From: Lutjanus erythropterus
Taxonomy: Eukaryota; Chordata; Actinopteri; Lutjaniformes; Lutjanidae
Assembly (NCBI GenBank): GCA_020091685.1
Contig: CM034606.1
Span: 34,987,874 to 35,051,873, forward strand
Direction of reading: 5' to 3'
DNA: 64,000 nt
The notes beneath the pieces are model-generated. The model worked only from the letters and a program-made list of their open reading frames with translations, searched no databases and was not told the origin of the DNA. The translations under genes and the position numbers were made by a program. Positions 43,101 to 54,640 of this stretch are shown here, piece after piece (positions within the stretch are counted from its first letter, which is position 1; each line of letters opens with the position of its first letter).

Positions 43101-46100
43101 AGCAGGTCCTCTGGCCGTCAGCGTCTTGGCAGAGCCGATCAGCTGCTGCAGTGCGTGTGTGTGGGACTCTGAACATCAGGCAGTGATGTTTCCTCCTGTC
43201 GCTGTGGTGTCACACAGCTGCTGCCCGCCGTCACTCTGGATGTAGTGATCCACGGCGCTTTGTATTCACTGGGTCGCTCTGAATGGACGGGCCGTCGTCA
43301 CAACTGAACTGGGAAGATCCAGAACCTGAGAGGAGGAGGACACATTCAATAATACAATTCAACTGTGACTTTATGTAAAAAAATATTCAGACATGAGAAG
43401 ACATGTGAAACTGTCTTATCTTGAACATTTAAAAATAAAATATTTGTAGAAAAAAAGAGAAACAAACAATAAAATGACCAGACTTCAATGAGAAACATAA
43501 ATTAAGATTTGAAAAAGAGCAGGAAGAAGCAACATGCTTGTCTAGACTTACCCTAATCTATACTAATCCATCAATAATCAATCTTTTACATAAACCCACT
43601 CCTCCTCCCCATTGATCAGCCACACAAGTACCTAATTACCCCCTCCCAAAAAAAGAAAAAGAGAAACCAATAGCAACAGTATCACCCACAGCATGCTTTA
43701 CATTCCTTTAATAATTTATGTACATCTCAAAAATAATTTCTCCGTACATCTTTTTAAACCGTCTGATATTTTTACAGTGTGGGCTGATTTTGTGGAATGC
43801 ACTTGGCAAAGAAATGAAACAAATTGATCTGCACATGCTTTTAAGAGTGGTGCAAAACAACCTGACAGCTTCTTTCAAATTTAATTTACCTTAAGTTATA
43901 GTCCTCTGTCTAAAGATATGTTTTGTATGCTGCCAGGAATGAAGTTATTTCTTGCTTTGTACATAACTTTAAAGCAGGTTTAAATTCCACCAGTTCTGTA
44001 AATTGCATGCAACTTTGACATGTTGAAGTTGGAAAGTGCATGTTTGAAAGGTATGGAAGCTCATTTACACTAATGAATGACTGAATGAATGAATGAATGT
44101 AAAACAATCGCTGTCTGGTGTTGATGTTAGACACATCACCATGTCTGGTTAACATTACAGCAGCATTCATTCTGCATGTTTCTGGCAGCAGGTAGCCTTC
44201 AGTTAGCAAGTAGCTTCCTAAAACACAGCTAAAATGCTGAAGTGAACAGTCTTTATTGGCTGCATTTCAAACAGCGTGCAGGGCCAACGAATGTTTAAAA
44301 ACATTGCGTGTAAAGGGGTAAGAATCTGGTGATGCACAGGACACGCCTGCAAGCAAAACACAAGATAAGACACATCATAAAGTCCTCACATTTATACTTA
44401 TGGTGACGAGACCATTAATGATGATGTTGATGACAGCAGCCTGTCTTCTTCAGGTTAGAAGATATGATCAGATTTCTGCAGAAGTATTGCTCAAGTATGG
44501 CGCTGATTGAAAACTTATTTTTCCGTTGCTGTGTTAAGTGTTCAGTTGTTGTAGCTGGGTCAAGTTTTATTTATTAATGTAAATTTGCTTTGCAGATTTT
44601 GTTAAGTGTATTGTATTTCATTATATTTATATCTAAGTAAACTTTAAACTGCTGGCAGTTAATATATTGTTCAGTTTCATGTTCAAATTTGCATTAGCAA
44701 TGAAAAATAAGCTGTTCTTTAATGTTGTTAACCATCATCTTATGATATTTTTCTTCTTAAAGTATCGGTTCAGACGTTTTTTTTTAAGTAATTTTGGCAT
44801 CAGTATCGGAAAAAATCCTCCTCAAATTTCAGGCTGCAACTGACGATTATTTTTTATCATCAATTAATCTGTCGATTATTTTCTCGATTTTCAGTTTGCT
44901 GTCAAAGAGGAGTGAAGAAACCAGAAAATACTCACATCTAAGGAATCAGAAAATTTAGAAGGAAATTTCTTCTTTAAAAATCTGCTCAAACTGATTGATT
45001 ATCAAGTTGACGATTAATTTAATAATCAATTAATAATCGATTATTTGATTAATCATTGCAGCTCTGTTCAAAATAATGAGAAAATAATAAGATAATATCT
45101 CAAAATAACGAAAAACATTTCCAAACTATCCTGCTGTGATGAGCTGTTTGTAATATTGTATTTTAGTGCCTCAAAATAATGAAAAATTTTCTCATTATTT
45201 TGTGATTAAGCCAGTAGTTTTTAAATACTGAGTCATTATTTTGTAGGGTGGAACAACACACTGAATATTGTGAGAAAAATGTCTCAATGCCGTATTGGAC
45301 TGTGACAATATCCATGGTGACATTACATGGTTAATGATTTGATTTGATTTGATTTTATAAGGGCTGTTACTTTCTGCTGCATTGGTTTTGTTTGCCGTTT
45401 ATGCGAACATCATTCAAACATGCAGTGGCAGTGAAGGTGACTGATGGTTGGCTGCTTCTATATTTGTTAGAAGAAGTACTTTAAGTTAGGAAAAACAAAC
45501 CTTAGATTTATTTTTTAATAAAAACATTTATTCAAGTCGATAATATATGATAAATATCTCATCATGTTATTGTGATATTATCAGTATCTTGATTTTTGTA
45601 TTGTTACATCTCATTCTCATGTTTCTCATTACAATCACTGACAGGATCTTTGTTTTCATCATTTGCAGAAATGGGTGTCTAACTCAACCTGCATGTCATT
45701 TTAAAGTGATTTAACAGACTGTGAGGACGAGTAGACCCTCCTGCGTCCACACTGACCTGTTCCAGAGGCACCATGTGAAAGGAAACCGGTGGCTTTGAAT
45801 GCAGCCTGCAGCTCAGCCACCGTCCTCCGATCTCTCACAGACAGACCCACAGCACCACCCTCTGGAAACAAAGACATGAAATGTTCTGTCACGTGGAATG
45901 TTTGGCCAGAATCTTTTCAGAAATGACAAAGTTCCTCAAGACAGACACAAAATGATGCAACACTCTTTTCATTTACCATCAATGAAGACAATTCCAGGTA
46001 AGAATCTCAACTTCTTGTGAGCGTTCTGACTCAAACCCTGAGAGGAAGAAAAGGTTTGCAGTTGCATTAATAATACTTAGTGCTGTCAGGCGATTAAAAA

Positions 46101-48144
46101 AATTAATCTGTTAATTACAGGATTTGTAATTAATTAATCTAGTGTCGCATTTTAATCTATATCTGCTAAAGGTCCCAAATAAAGAATTTGAATTCTAGGA
46201 CATTACAAAATTGTAGTGCATGACTAATCAATTGAATACACAAGTACAAATCACTGCGTTCTTGTTAATAGTCCGTCTTTGTTCTTTTATAATAAACCTG
46301 CCGTTCAAGGTCCAAGTAAGCCTTCGCTCTTAGGGCTGCAACGGATCAAAAAACTCCGCAGTTCAGATCTATCACAGGGTTTGAGTCATAGATCGGATCA
46401 TTTTCGGATCAGCAAAAAGAAAAAGTGGTGGATTAGAGAGTTAAATTATTTTAAAAAGCACTTGTCTTTGATCTTTGTCTGTCTGTAATTATCACCATAG
46501 TGATGTAATGTAATAATAATGATAATAGTAATGATAATGGTAATATATTAAAACTTCAAACTTATACAGTGCTGTACTATGTATACTATACATATATTAG
46601 ATCATTATACACTGTACAGTATAATACACAACTACACTCTGTAGTCTGGCTCAATGTCCCGCCTACAGCACATCTGATTGGTTAAGTCACGATCAATCAG
46701 CAGACACACTGTGTGACAGACGAGGTGAGACAGGCTGCGTGAGCAGAGGGAGCTGTGTAGAAGTTAGACAGCTGATATCACCAAAGTTTCAATGAACATC
46801 ACAGTTTGATGATCTGTTTCTATGGTGATAGCAGAGTTATCAGTGAAAAAGATTCGGTCTGGATTTCACTCAAGGCGATGTGATGCTTTTAAATCAGTCG
46901 CTCTTCACAGGATGTGCTGCATACAGCCGCATTTGTCCTCTTTTCACTGCAACTCTGCATTGAGATTTCAGGTATTATAACTTATACAAAGTAACAGTGA
47001 CAGTAAAACTATGATGCTCACGTGGTCAGCGGATCACACGCGTGAACTCAATGGGCCAAATTTAATATGTTGCGCATTGACTTGCCACTCATGATTAATT
47101 GCGTTAATTTTTATAGCGCGTTAATTTGCAGCGTAATTAATTAATCTAATTAAGCGTTAAACTGACAGCCCTAATAATATTAAAACAAGAAACAGGTTTA
47201 TATTGCATTTACAGATTTATACTGAATCTTCATAGATTAAGAACACATCATTTAATGTTTTTGTGGTTTGGTTTATGATACTCTCCAGCTGACACATGAC
47301 CCACTGATCTTTTAGACTTTACAGCTTGAGGATTTTCACCTCTCACACCTCATTGTGGCTGCACTGGAAGTACAGCAGCCTTAACAGAGCCTGGCCTACT
47401 GTTGAACACTTATCTGTTAACTAAACAAAAAACACACAAAACCAACAGCACACCATTCTTACAGCTTATACCTGAGTACAAATTTATCTTGTTAGATAAT
47501 TATGAGTAACCTAGGAGATGAATTATGATATAGTTTGTGTATAAAATTGTTATATTTGGCAACCTGAGGGAGGAATTGTTTGAGGCAACTAAGAACATCA
47601 GCGCTCATATTCTAGTGAGACAGGGGATATGAATTTAACATTTAATAGGAATCAAACATTTTGGAGATACCACAGACCAAAGAGTTGGCCACGGAGGAAG
47701 GAGCCTGGTGTAGTATGGAGCCTGTCAGTGGCCAAAAAAGTTAGTAGACAAACATTGACACTCGTTTCTCAGCTGCTGCCTACGGTGGTCTCCTGGGCCA
47801 ATTCTAAAACTCTGTGTGCCTACTGTAAATGTAAATGAGGCAATTTAGATAGCAGAATGTGTAAAACTAGGGCACAGGTTTTAAAATACCAGAATTACCC
47901 TTTAAAACCTAAAACAACTAGCACAACATATACTTAAGTATTTGCATGGACAGTGTGTTCATTCAACAGATATCTACCAGAGACTCATGGATTATTGTGG
48001 TTTCCATGTTGCTGCACTCTGTTACAAGAAGTGTTCATAGTGACTTTAGAGACAGATGGACTGAGGGACAGACCTCTTGGACTTGGCTGAGCATTGAGCA
48101 GGAAGAGGGACCTCCAGACACAGCCAGCAGCACCTGCAACCAGA

Positions 48145-48210
<66 letters not shown>

Positions 48211-51200
48211 GGAGCTGTTGCTAACATGCATCACATCTTTTAAGTTCATGTAAATTATTCTGTGTATTCAAAAAAAATCACAAAATGAATATCAGTAAAA
48301 TGAGTTTTGTGATGTTGTGTCACAAAAGGACAATTGTGTAATCATACGTACAAATAAAGTTGGCAGCTTACCTTCTCTCCAGGGAAGATGATCCTGTTTT
48401 TGCCCAGCATGGCTCTGAACTTATGAATGAAGTATTCTTTGAAACAGATCCTGACACAGACAGAGGAATCATTTGGACAAAGGCAATAAAAACCAGCTCT
48501 ATCAACGCAGATTGAGAAATTCTCACTTTACATTTGAACAAGACCTTTGAGTTCAGAATGATGCTCCCACACAGCTTTACACAGACCTTTTCTACCATGA
48601 ACTCTGCATTACAACATCAGATAAAAGACACATTCAATACATGCACTGGTCAACTACAGTAACAGGCTTATATTTGAGACAGGCTACTATTCCTTATTTT
48701 TTATAATTATGTCAGATGATATTTTTGTAAGACGCCTGTCTGTTTTATGATCTGCTCCTGGTTTAATCTGCTGTTGAGTTTTTACTCTCTTACAGAAATA
48801 CAGTTTTTATTAACTAGTTATTTCCTGTCACAGAATTTTTAGCAGAGCAGCAAAGATAAATCAACTATTAAATTAATTGGCAACTATTTTGAATCCATGT
48901 TCCATGTTTTTTTTAAAGAAAAAATGTCCAAATTCTCTGATTTTAGCTTCTTTTAGCTGTGATTTTTTTCTGGTTTCTTTACTCCTCTCTGACAGTAAAC
49001 TGAATATTTTTGGTTTGTGGACAAACAGGGCATTTGAGAACGTCATCTGGGACTTCGGGAAACACTGATTGACATTTTCTGACAATTTATGGACCAAACA
49101 ATTTATTGATTAGTGGAAAATATTGATGGAAAATGCTCAACAGATTGACTGGTAAAAAAAAAATAACCATTACATTTAAGACTTTTTTTAAAGACTCTTT
49201 TGTTCTTTTTTTCAGGAAAGACTAAGATTAATTAATCTTAGTCATTTGTCTCTATACAGATTGTTTTATTTATTAGTGGTTATCAAATTAAGGGTTCAAC
49301 GTTAGTTGTTTTTTTTGCTAGATTTACTAGCCCAGCATTTTACTTGCCCTGGACAATCAGAAAATTCTCATAGTTGTCCTTGCTTTGATATGAGATAACT
49401 TAAATTACCAGGCTTTCGAGAATCTACAGCTATGCAGTGTGCATTTCAAGCTGGATTACATACAAAATCACATTATTACATGCGTTCAAAAAACAAGATT
49501 AATTTAATGTGGACCATTTAGAACATTGTTGTTCTCTTAGACAGACATTGTGGTCAAATGAGTATAACCAAAGAGTGATCAACTGTTGCAACCATCCCAG
49601 TAGATATTTTCCCTATCCATCTTTTTATTTGTTTTCTTTTCTTTATGAATTCTTCCATCACACTGAAAATGGAGTTTCAGTAAAACTGCATCCAATGACA
49701 TTTTTCAATTTGAATGGTGATAATCACAAGAATCTACACAGAGCTTGATGCTCAGTGCTTTGGGTTGCCTCACAGCCTCCAAAGCTCATTGTGCTCAGTC
49801 ACCACTGGTTAATTTTCAGTCAGTGGTCTAACATTATCTAGCAGTTGCACAGTAGATGTTATAATAAAACAGTGCTAAATGTTGCATGTCTTACCTGCAG
49901 TATGTGTCTCCAGCTCTGATGACCACAGCTGCAGTCCCCTCTTTGCATTTGACACATTTCTTGGAAACACTAAGAAAGTAAGTTTTAGGACACTGTCATT
50001 TATACTGCAAAAATATTTAAATACACTATGAAGATTAAAATTACAGTTCGACCCAAAATCAAAAATCCACATTTTCCCCCTGACCTGTAGTGCTATTCAT
50101 CCATCTTGATCATTTTGCAGAGTTTAGGAGATATCAGTCAGAGATGTCTGCCTTCACTCCAATATAATGGAACTAAATTGCACTCAGTTTGTGGTGCTCG
50201 AAGCACCATATAAACAGTGTCTCGTTCCAAAAATCATGACCTGGTTACTAAAGATAATCCATAGACTCTGTTGTGAGCAGTTTCATGTAGGAACTACTTT
50301 CTTTCTGCAGTAGAATCTACTGGAACTACTTTAGAATCTATTGTAACATCTTTCTTTTCTACAAGCTTAATAGCACTACAGACCAAGGTTAAGATAAGTA
50401 TTTAGATTTTGGGGTGAACTGTACATGTAAATGTCTGCTAGCATATCACAATAGCTATACTATAACAATAATGAAGTTAATATTTCATCTCATGGTATGA
50501 AATACATGATTTTATGGACCTATTCGATCATACAGTATGCAAGTGGTGTGAACTTACTATCTAAATATTAGCAATTAATTAAATGACAACAACCAAGTGA
50601 CATGCCGTGAACTTTTGGGGCCCCTGGGGGTCTTTGTTGCTGGAGCAGCTGCCCATTTTGCCTCGCCTCGTAGACTCCAGATAGCGACCACACATCCATC
50701 AATAGCTCAATACCACAAATAATAACTTTGCCTAAAGACTTTTTCACAGCAGCCATTTTGACATGTAATAATAGAGTAAACACAGCTGTTACCAATGACA
50801 TTAATTAAAGATTATTTCCGTTCAGGTCAAACAGGGTCAAAGTGCTGTTATTGTACATGTTGCTCACTGGAAAGACTCTGCCACACTAAATGGAACGTGA
50901 CCTTAACTAGTCTCATTGGTAACACCTGTGTTTACTATTTCATTTCAATACGGCTGCTGTGAAAAAGTCTATAGCACAGAATACACTGTCATGGAGTTTT
51001 GGCAATGAAATGTGATTACATTTGATGATAACATATGACTGACAGGCCCACAGCTGTCAGTGGCTTTTGCTTTATTCGTCTCAAATATGAAGATGATAAT
51101 AAGAGATGCAAAAACTGGGACTGACTGAGCCTAAATATAATAAAGCAGGTCATTTCAAAGGTGCAGCCTGTCCGCACATTTTCAACAGAGCTAGCTTAAT

Positions 51201-51280
51201 AGACACACTGATGTAATAACCTACCTGGGCACGTCCGCGTGCTCCAGCTGGTCCTGGTAGTCTTCGTCCACCTGGCACAT
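34138..51280 (-). CDS. ctu2: Cytosolic tRNA thiouridylase subunit 2 (CTU2/Ncs2), frame-broken
   Basis: CTU2 pairs with CTU1 in the cytosol to thiolate wobble U34 of Lys, Glu and Gln tRNAs. Exons, 5' to 3' on the minus strand: 51225-51280, 49895-49969, 48372-48450, 48074-48133, 45977-46037, 45757-45861, 43089-43325, 40361-40496, 38915-39046, 38708-38799, 38411-38508, 36705-36808, 36378-36486, 35404-35470, 35141-35199, 34138-34198. They sum to 1531 nt, about 510 codons (human 515). Visible features: MCQVDEDY start, CVKCKEG zinc pair, PP-loop-like SGGPSSCSM, HMARTEGYSKLMLGDSCTRLA, VRPMRDYSAKE, CLLCMCAL and LLCYSCQ cysteine pairs, and an acidic end (LLDDGDEGD). Exons 6, 7 and 12 have lengths that break the frame; the other exons are clean. 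Thirteen intact exons with good splice sites argue for a real gene with local sequence errors. Decay or a damaged allele remains possible. Confidence 0.9.
34388..34655 (+). repeat. Interspersed repeat family C copy
   Basis: Carries CTAATGATTATTTATCATC, ATTGATTGGTTGTTTGGTCC, AGAAAGTGTCAGAAATGC and AAGATGATGTCTTGTATTGTTC in family order. It lies in the last ctu2 intron. Confidence 0.65.
39094..40245. repeat. TTGCC/ACTTGCC-family repeat interrupted by a LINE
   Basis: The left part (39094-39185, GGTTCAACAATAAGG start) and the right part (about 39905-40245, with GTTTCAGCCTCTCA, TTTGATAACTGCTAA, GGGCAAGTAGATTTC and CACTTGCCCGACCAGTC) match successive parts of the copy at 9562-9960. The intervening 0.7 kb is a retrotransposon end, so the LINE inserted into this repeat. 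It lies in a ctu2 intron. Confidence 0.7.
39185..39615 (+). mobile_element. L2-like LINE, 3' end of ORF2
   Basis: Decoded in broken frames, it carries the post-polymerase region of L2-type elements: a TGFSR(*)HSLAPCVFYN-like block, LSPYEPVCSLKSSG, a phase-shifted DPSTSERPARR-like segment and SVTSFKSLLNTHFYKPAFNW. Sequence to about 39900 is low-complexity and may be its 3' UTR. It is opposite in orientation to ctu2. Confidence 0.7.
41614..42709. mobile_element. hAT-type MITE, TAGTGCTGTCA family, copy in ctu2 intron 7
   Basis: Starts TAGTGCTGTCAGGCGATT and ends AACTGACAGCCCTA, flanked by a perfect 8-bp duplication CTATATAT (41606-41613 and 42710-42717). It is about 1.1 kb and non-coding. It shares almost its whole length with the copy at 46078-47173 in another intron of the same gene. 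Many of the differences between the two copies are short gains or losses. Confidence 0.85.
43089..43325 (-). other. ctu2: ctu2 exon 7 with several frame breaks
   Basis: Acceptor and donor are good (CTCCTCTCAG and GTCAGA), and the exon opens with VLDLPSSV as expected. Readable family segments follow in different frames: EYKA, then VDHYIQSDGG, an in-frame TGA, then LQQLIGSAKTLTA, then DLLNTL. The length is 237; the neighbouring phases need a length of 2 modulo 3. At least three indels or substitutions separate it from an open exon. Confidence 0.8.
44828..45066 (+). repeat. Interspersed repeat family C copy
   Basis: Starts CAGGCTGCAACTGACGATTATT and ends AATCATTGCAGCTCTG. Contains TCAATTAATCTGTCGATTATTTTC and GAGGAGTGAAGAAACCAG. 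It lies in the ctu2 intron between exons 6 and 7. Confidence 0.7.
46078..47173. mobile_element. hAT-type MITE, TAGTGCTGTCA family, copy in ctu2 intron 4
   Basis: Ends TAGTGCTGTCAGGCGATT and AACTGACAGCCCTA, flanked by an 8-bp duplication matching at 7 of 8 (ATAATACT at 46070-46077, ATAATATT at 47174-47181). It is nearly collinear with 41614-42709. The separate target duplications show two independent insertions rather than one tandem duplication. Confidence 0.85.
48147..48210. repeat. (CA)n microsatellite abutting a ctu2 splice acceptor
   Basis: About 28 CA units followed by a short (AT)4. On the ctu2 strand it reads (AT)n(TG)n and ends 13 bases before exon 4 of ctu2 (48074-48133), in the place of its polypyrimidine tract. 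Confidence 0.95.
48860..49165 (-). repeat. Interspersed repeat family C copy, inverted
   Basis: Carries TCTGATTTTAGCTTCTTTTAG, TTTCTTTACTCCTCTCTGACAG, CAAACAGGGCATTTGAGAACG and GGACCAAACAATTTATTG in the reverse of the family order. It lies in ctu2 intron 2. Confidence 0.65.
50035..50423. repeat. Foldback element, family A copy 4
   Basis: Left end ATTACAGTTCGACCCAAAATC, right end GATTTTGGGGTGAACTGTA. The interior carries AGAGATGTCTGCCTTCACTCC and AATCATGACCTGGTTACTAAAG. It lies in ctu2 intron 1. Confidence 0.75.
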
Positions 51281-52540
51281 CTGGACGACGGCTAACAAGC
51301 TAACACAGCGGTCTGCTACTGATTCTTATCTCCGGGAACAATTTACCGTTAAAAAGGCCTGAAAAACAGATACCAACAAGACTTCTTCCTAACTTTAAAC
51401 TTACAGAACACTGAAATCTTCAACACTGAGGCTGTTTTCACTGACAGCAGGACCTGATAATTGATTACAAGCAGCGTTGAGATACACTTACAGCCTCCCT
51501 GTAATGTCACCCACTAATATATGTTAACCTTATAGTATATAGTACCCTTAAATATTAACTTCAGTAACTTTAAGCTAGGCTGTCTCGTGTCCAAACAGGT
51601 CTTGTCTCTTTTTGATGACGTAAGAGAATCTTGTTGATATTTATGGCGGCTGAGAAACAACACAAGAGTCTTACCGCCACCTACAGGTGTGGAGGGAAGG
51701 GTCGGGATTTAAAATCAAAGCCTGTCATTAAAGTAAGAGATACTAAATAAAAAGATAAAATAATGACAATTACAAAGATAATTATGCAACAATAATGACA
51801 TAAGAGTGTTCGTATCCAGCAAATCAAATTATGTGAAACAGAAATCAATAGCACATATCCTGAACCCCTCCTTAAAATATATCTTAAAGATTTATGATCT
51901 ATGAACCTTTTATGTTCACTTTCACTTTATGTTATATTTATATGTATGCTTACAAATTATTATTATTTCCCCCCACTATATATTATATGAATAACAAACC
52001 AATATGAATTACATGACTTTATTGTAATTTTTTTGTGATACTTTTCTGTCTGACTTTGCCACCTACTGTCAATATGGCAATGAATGTCATCACAAGGACT
52101 TCTAAATAAATCGCCTATCTTTTTAAATTTATTGAATTGAATTGAATTGAACTGATAGATTTTGACAATAAAAAATGTAGCACATGAAAAATTCATGCAT
52201 TCAAACATGCCATGGTGACAACCGCAATAAGAAGGTGGTTCAAGAACTTCATTGTTATGTTGCGCGCACAAAAAATTGCAAAAATTAAAAGGCATATAAG
52301 AGGCAATAAAAATAATTAGACATTTTAATTGTTAAGATTTAATAGTTTTTGTATTGTTCAAAATCTTTGTAAACAACAGTAAAAGGGGGCATTTGACTTG
52401 TAAATTTACATTTATGTATATAGAATCTGGCCAGAAATAATCAATAGATTTATATGGCTTTTTTTCAATTTTTTGTTATACAACTAATTTTACAGCAGTT
52501 ATTGCCACCAGACCACACCTGAGAAAAAGACAAATGGACT
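51281..52540. other. ctu2 upstream region and intergenic DNA
   Basis: The first hundred bases probably hold the ctu2 5' UTR and promoter; no TATA box or strong named site was recognised. The rest is AT-rich, with an ATTGA run near 52128-52150, and no gene was seen. Confidence 0.4.
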
Positions 52541-53170
52541 GATATCACATTATAACCTGAAAAGTTTATTTTTTATACCAAAATGTTTGTCACTTTGTAA
52601 CAAGATATACTTACAAACTTATCGACATTTTAACAAAAACCTTTTCTTATTATAACATATACTACTCATTTTGTTCTGATGCAAAACATTCCACATATAA
52701 CACAAACTTCTCTTTATGATGTCGCGTAATAACAATTTAAGTGATCACATTATAAAGTGAAAGATTCTGTTACAACAATAAGATTCACGTTACACAAGAT
52801 AAATAATATACTGTTTAACAAGAAAGGTTTCTTCCAAAAGAAAGAAAAGGTAACAAAATTGAAGTCCTCAAGTCAAGCAGGACAAAATACTCACATGTCA
52901 CTTATTCATTTGGCTCAAATCATAATAGAAAAACACTTCTGCGTTTCAGCACAGAGCCTTAATTAGAGCCTTTCTTGTCATAATAATAAGTTATTGCACT
53001 ATGTGAAAAGTCTTATGGAATAACAATACGTTTCACACAAAAATGATTTATAATATATGTGAAAACAAGAAGAGTGTTACATTATAACAATATATGACCA
53101 CGTTATAATGTCAGTCATTTTATGTTACAACAATAAGTCATTACGTTATAACATATTGTAATAAAGTTTG
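52541..53170. repeat. Degenerate GTTATAAC-rich repeat region
   Basis: Variants of ACATTATAAC, ACGTTATAAC and TTACAACAATAAG recur roughly every 15-60 bases, most clearly at 52775-52805 and 53070-53165. Palindromic GTTATAAC cores alternate with CAATAAGTCATTA. It adjoins the gypsy fossil and could be a decayed LTR, but no LTR pair was found. Confidence 0.45.
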
Positions 53171-53179
53171 GTTGTTGCT

Positions 53180-54240
53180 GCTCTTCTAGGAGATTCTTGA
53201 CAGCGAACCCAGCCGGCACTCAAGTGGGTCTCTGAACCTGATATGAGCCTCCCTCTGATGGCACTATGTTGTACAACATCTCTGTTGCTCTTTGTACTAC
53301 TCTAAATAGCTCCTTAAACTTTCTCTGCAGTTTGGGCATACTCTCTTTTTCCTAGTTTAAAAACAAAGCCACACTAACTCACTCTCGGAGTAAAACTGAC
53401 AGTTGGCTCTGAAATCAAAACCTGGCTTCTAGTGTCCCGATGTCTTTTTGATGTCCTTTAACTGCCTCGACCACTGTGGAGAGAGAGGGTCAAGTAACCT
53501 GGTCACATACTTGTTAATGGAAGAGACTCTCCCCTCCTCCCCAGCTTAAACATACCATCTACAGGGAGCATTATCTCATGGCCAAATCTTGTAAGGGGTA
53601 AACCCTGTACTGTCATGTACACCACTGCAATATGCCATCATAACATAGGGTAACAAAATATCTCAATTAGACCGATTCTCTTCAACAAAAATGTGATAGC
53701 ATAGACAAACCAGTCCTGTTAAACTTCTCAATCATCCTGTTGGACTGAGGGTGATAGGATGAGGGCCAAGTTTTATGAATGTTCAAACGGTGACACAGCT
53801 CCCTGAAGAAAGTGGGTTCAAAGTTTCAACCCTGATCAGTAAGACTTTAGCAACGGTTTGAGAGGGGGAAGGACACTGTCCACTTGGAAAAATAATCCCT
53901 TACCACGGAGATGTACTTATTCAGGCAGGAGGTCTCAGACAGGGCCCCCAAAATATCAAGTGCCACTCGTTCATATGTTCTCGAAAATGCACACAACTGC
54001 TGATCTCAGTCTTCATGAGATCCACACTCCCTGCACCACCGTTGTACATCACTGAACCACCCTGGCCAGTAAACGGTCTTTTACATGAGCCTGCAACTTT
54101 TGCACCAACAAATGACCACCTGTAGGGGAATTATGCAACTGGGGCACCAAGGAGTTCGGGAGAACTACCTGTACTTGTGAGGCTGCATCTGACTGAGGTG
54201 GGGGTCCTCACTAATCTTGAACCCTGAACCTGCAGCTGAG
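53180..54240 (-). mobile_element. Ty3/gypsy-type retroelement fossil, integrase region
   Basis: On the minus strand, broken frames preserve an integrase. A zinc-finger end (WCREC) lies near 54030-54055, and a core beginning LDILGALSET and KYISVVRDYFSKW lies near 53880-53960. The DQG block near 53835-53845 and a YHPQSN block near 53740 follow. Stops interrupt it, so it is inactive. No LTRs were identified. Confidence 0.7.
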
Positions 54241-54257
54241 CCCACGTTGATGGAGTC

Positions 54258-54545
54258 CACACTAATTAGGAAACATGAGCATTTTTTCTGAACACATTTC
54301 TTCCTTGAAGATGATGGTTCACCACTATCCTTCCAGGTTTTAATAATGTGTTGGACAGTTTTTCACCCAGTTTTAGTAGTTTCATCAATCTCATTAGTTG
54401 TTTTCTTTGCTTGATGCAGGTCAATAATTTGACTCTTCATATTAATCACTGAAGTAATTATCCAATGGAAGGATCTGACCTGTTTGATTAGTTAAATCCA
54501 GGTGGTGACAGTTTTTTTTTTTTTTTTTTTTGGTCAGACAGTATA
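54258..54545 (-). mobile_element. Tc1 fragment, same family as 231-1471, inverted
   Basis: The reverse complement matches the left end and DNA-binding region of the first Tc1 fossil: ACCACCTGGATTTAACTAATC, GATCCTTCCATTGGATAA, and TTGACCTGCATCAAGCAAAG. A poly-T run (54511-54532) replaces the A-rich part of its terminal repeat. Confidence 0.8.
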
Positions 54546-54640
54546 AATTTCTTATCATAATCATAAGAAATGATAACGCGGCGGTCCTCTCTCTCAGGAC
54601 TTTTGGCCCGGTGTACTTACTGTACACGTCAGGAGTGGCC

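Noticed and set aside
47946-48249. Frames with long Thr-His or Cys-Val repeats
   Set aside because: Translation of the (CA)n microsatellite; the only real coding piece here is ctu2 exon 4 on the minus strand.
53180-54240. A domesticated integrase gene
   Set aside because: The integrase motifs are spread over several frames with stops, so this is a dead fossil and not a conserved host gene.
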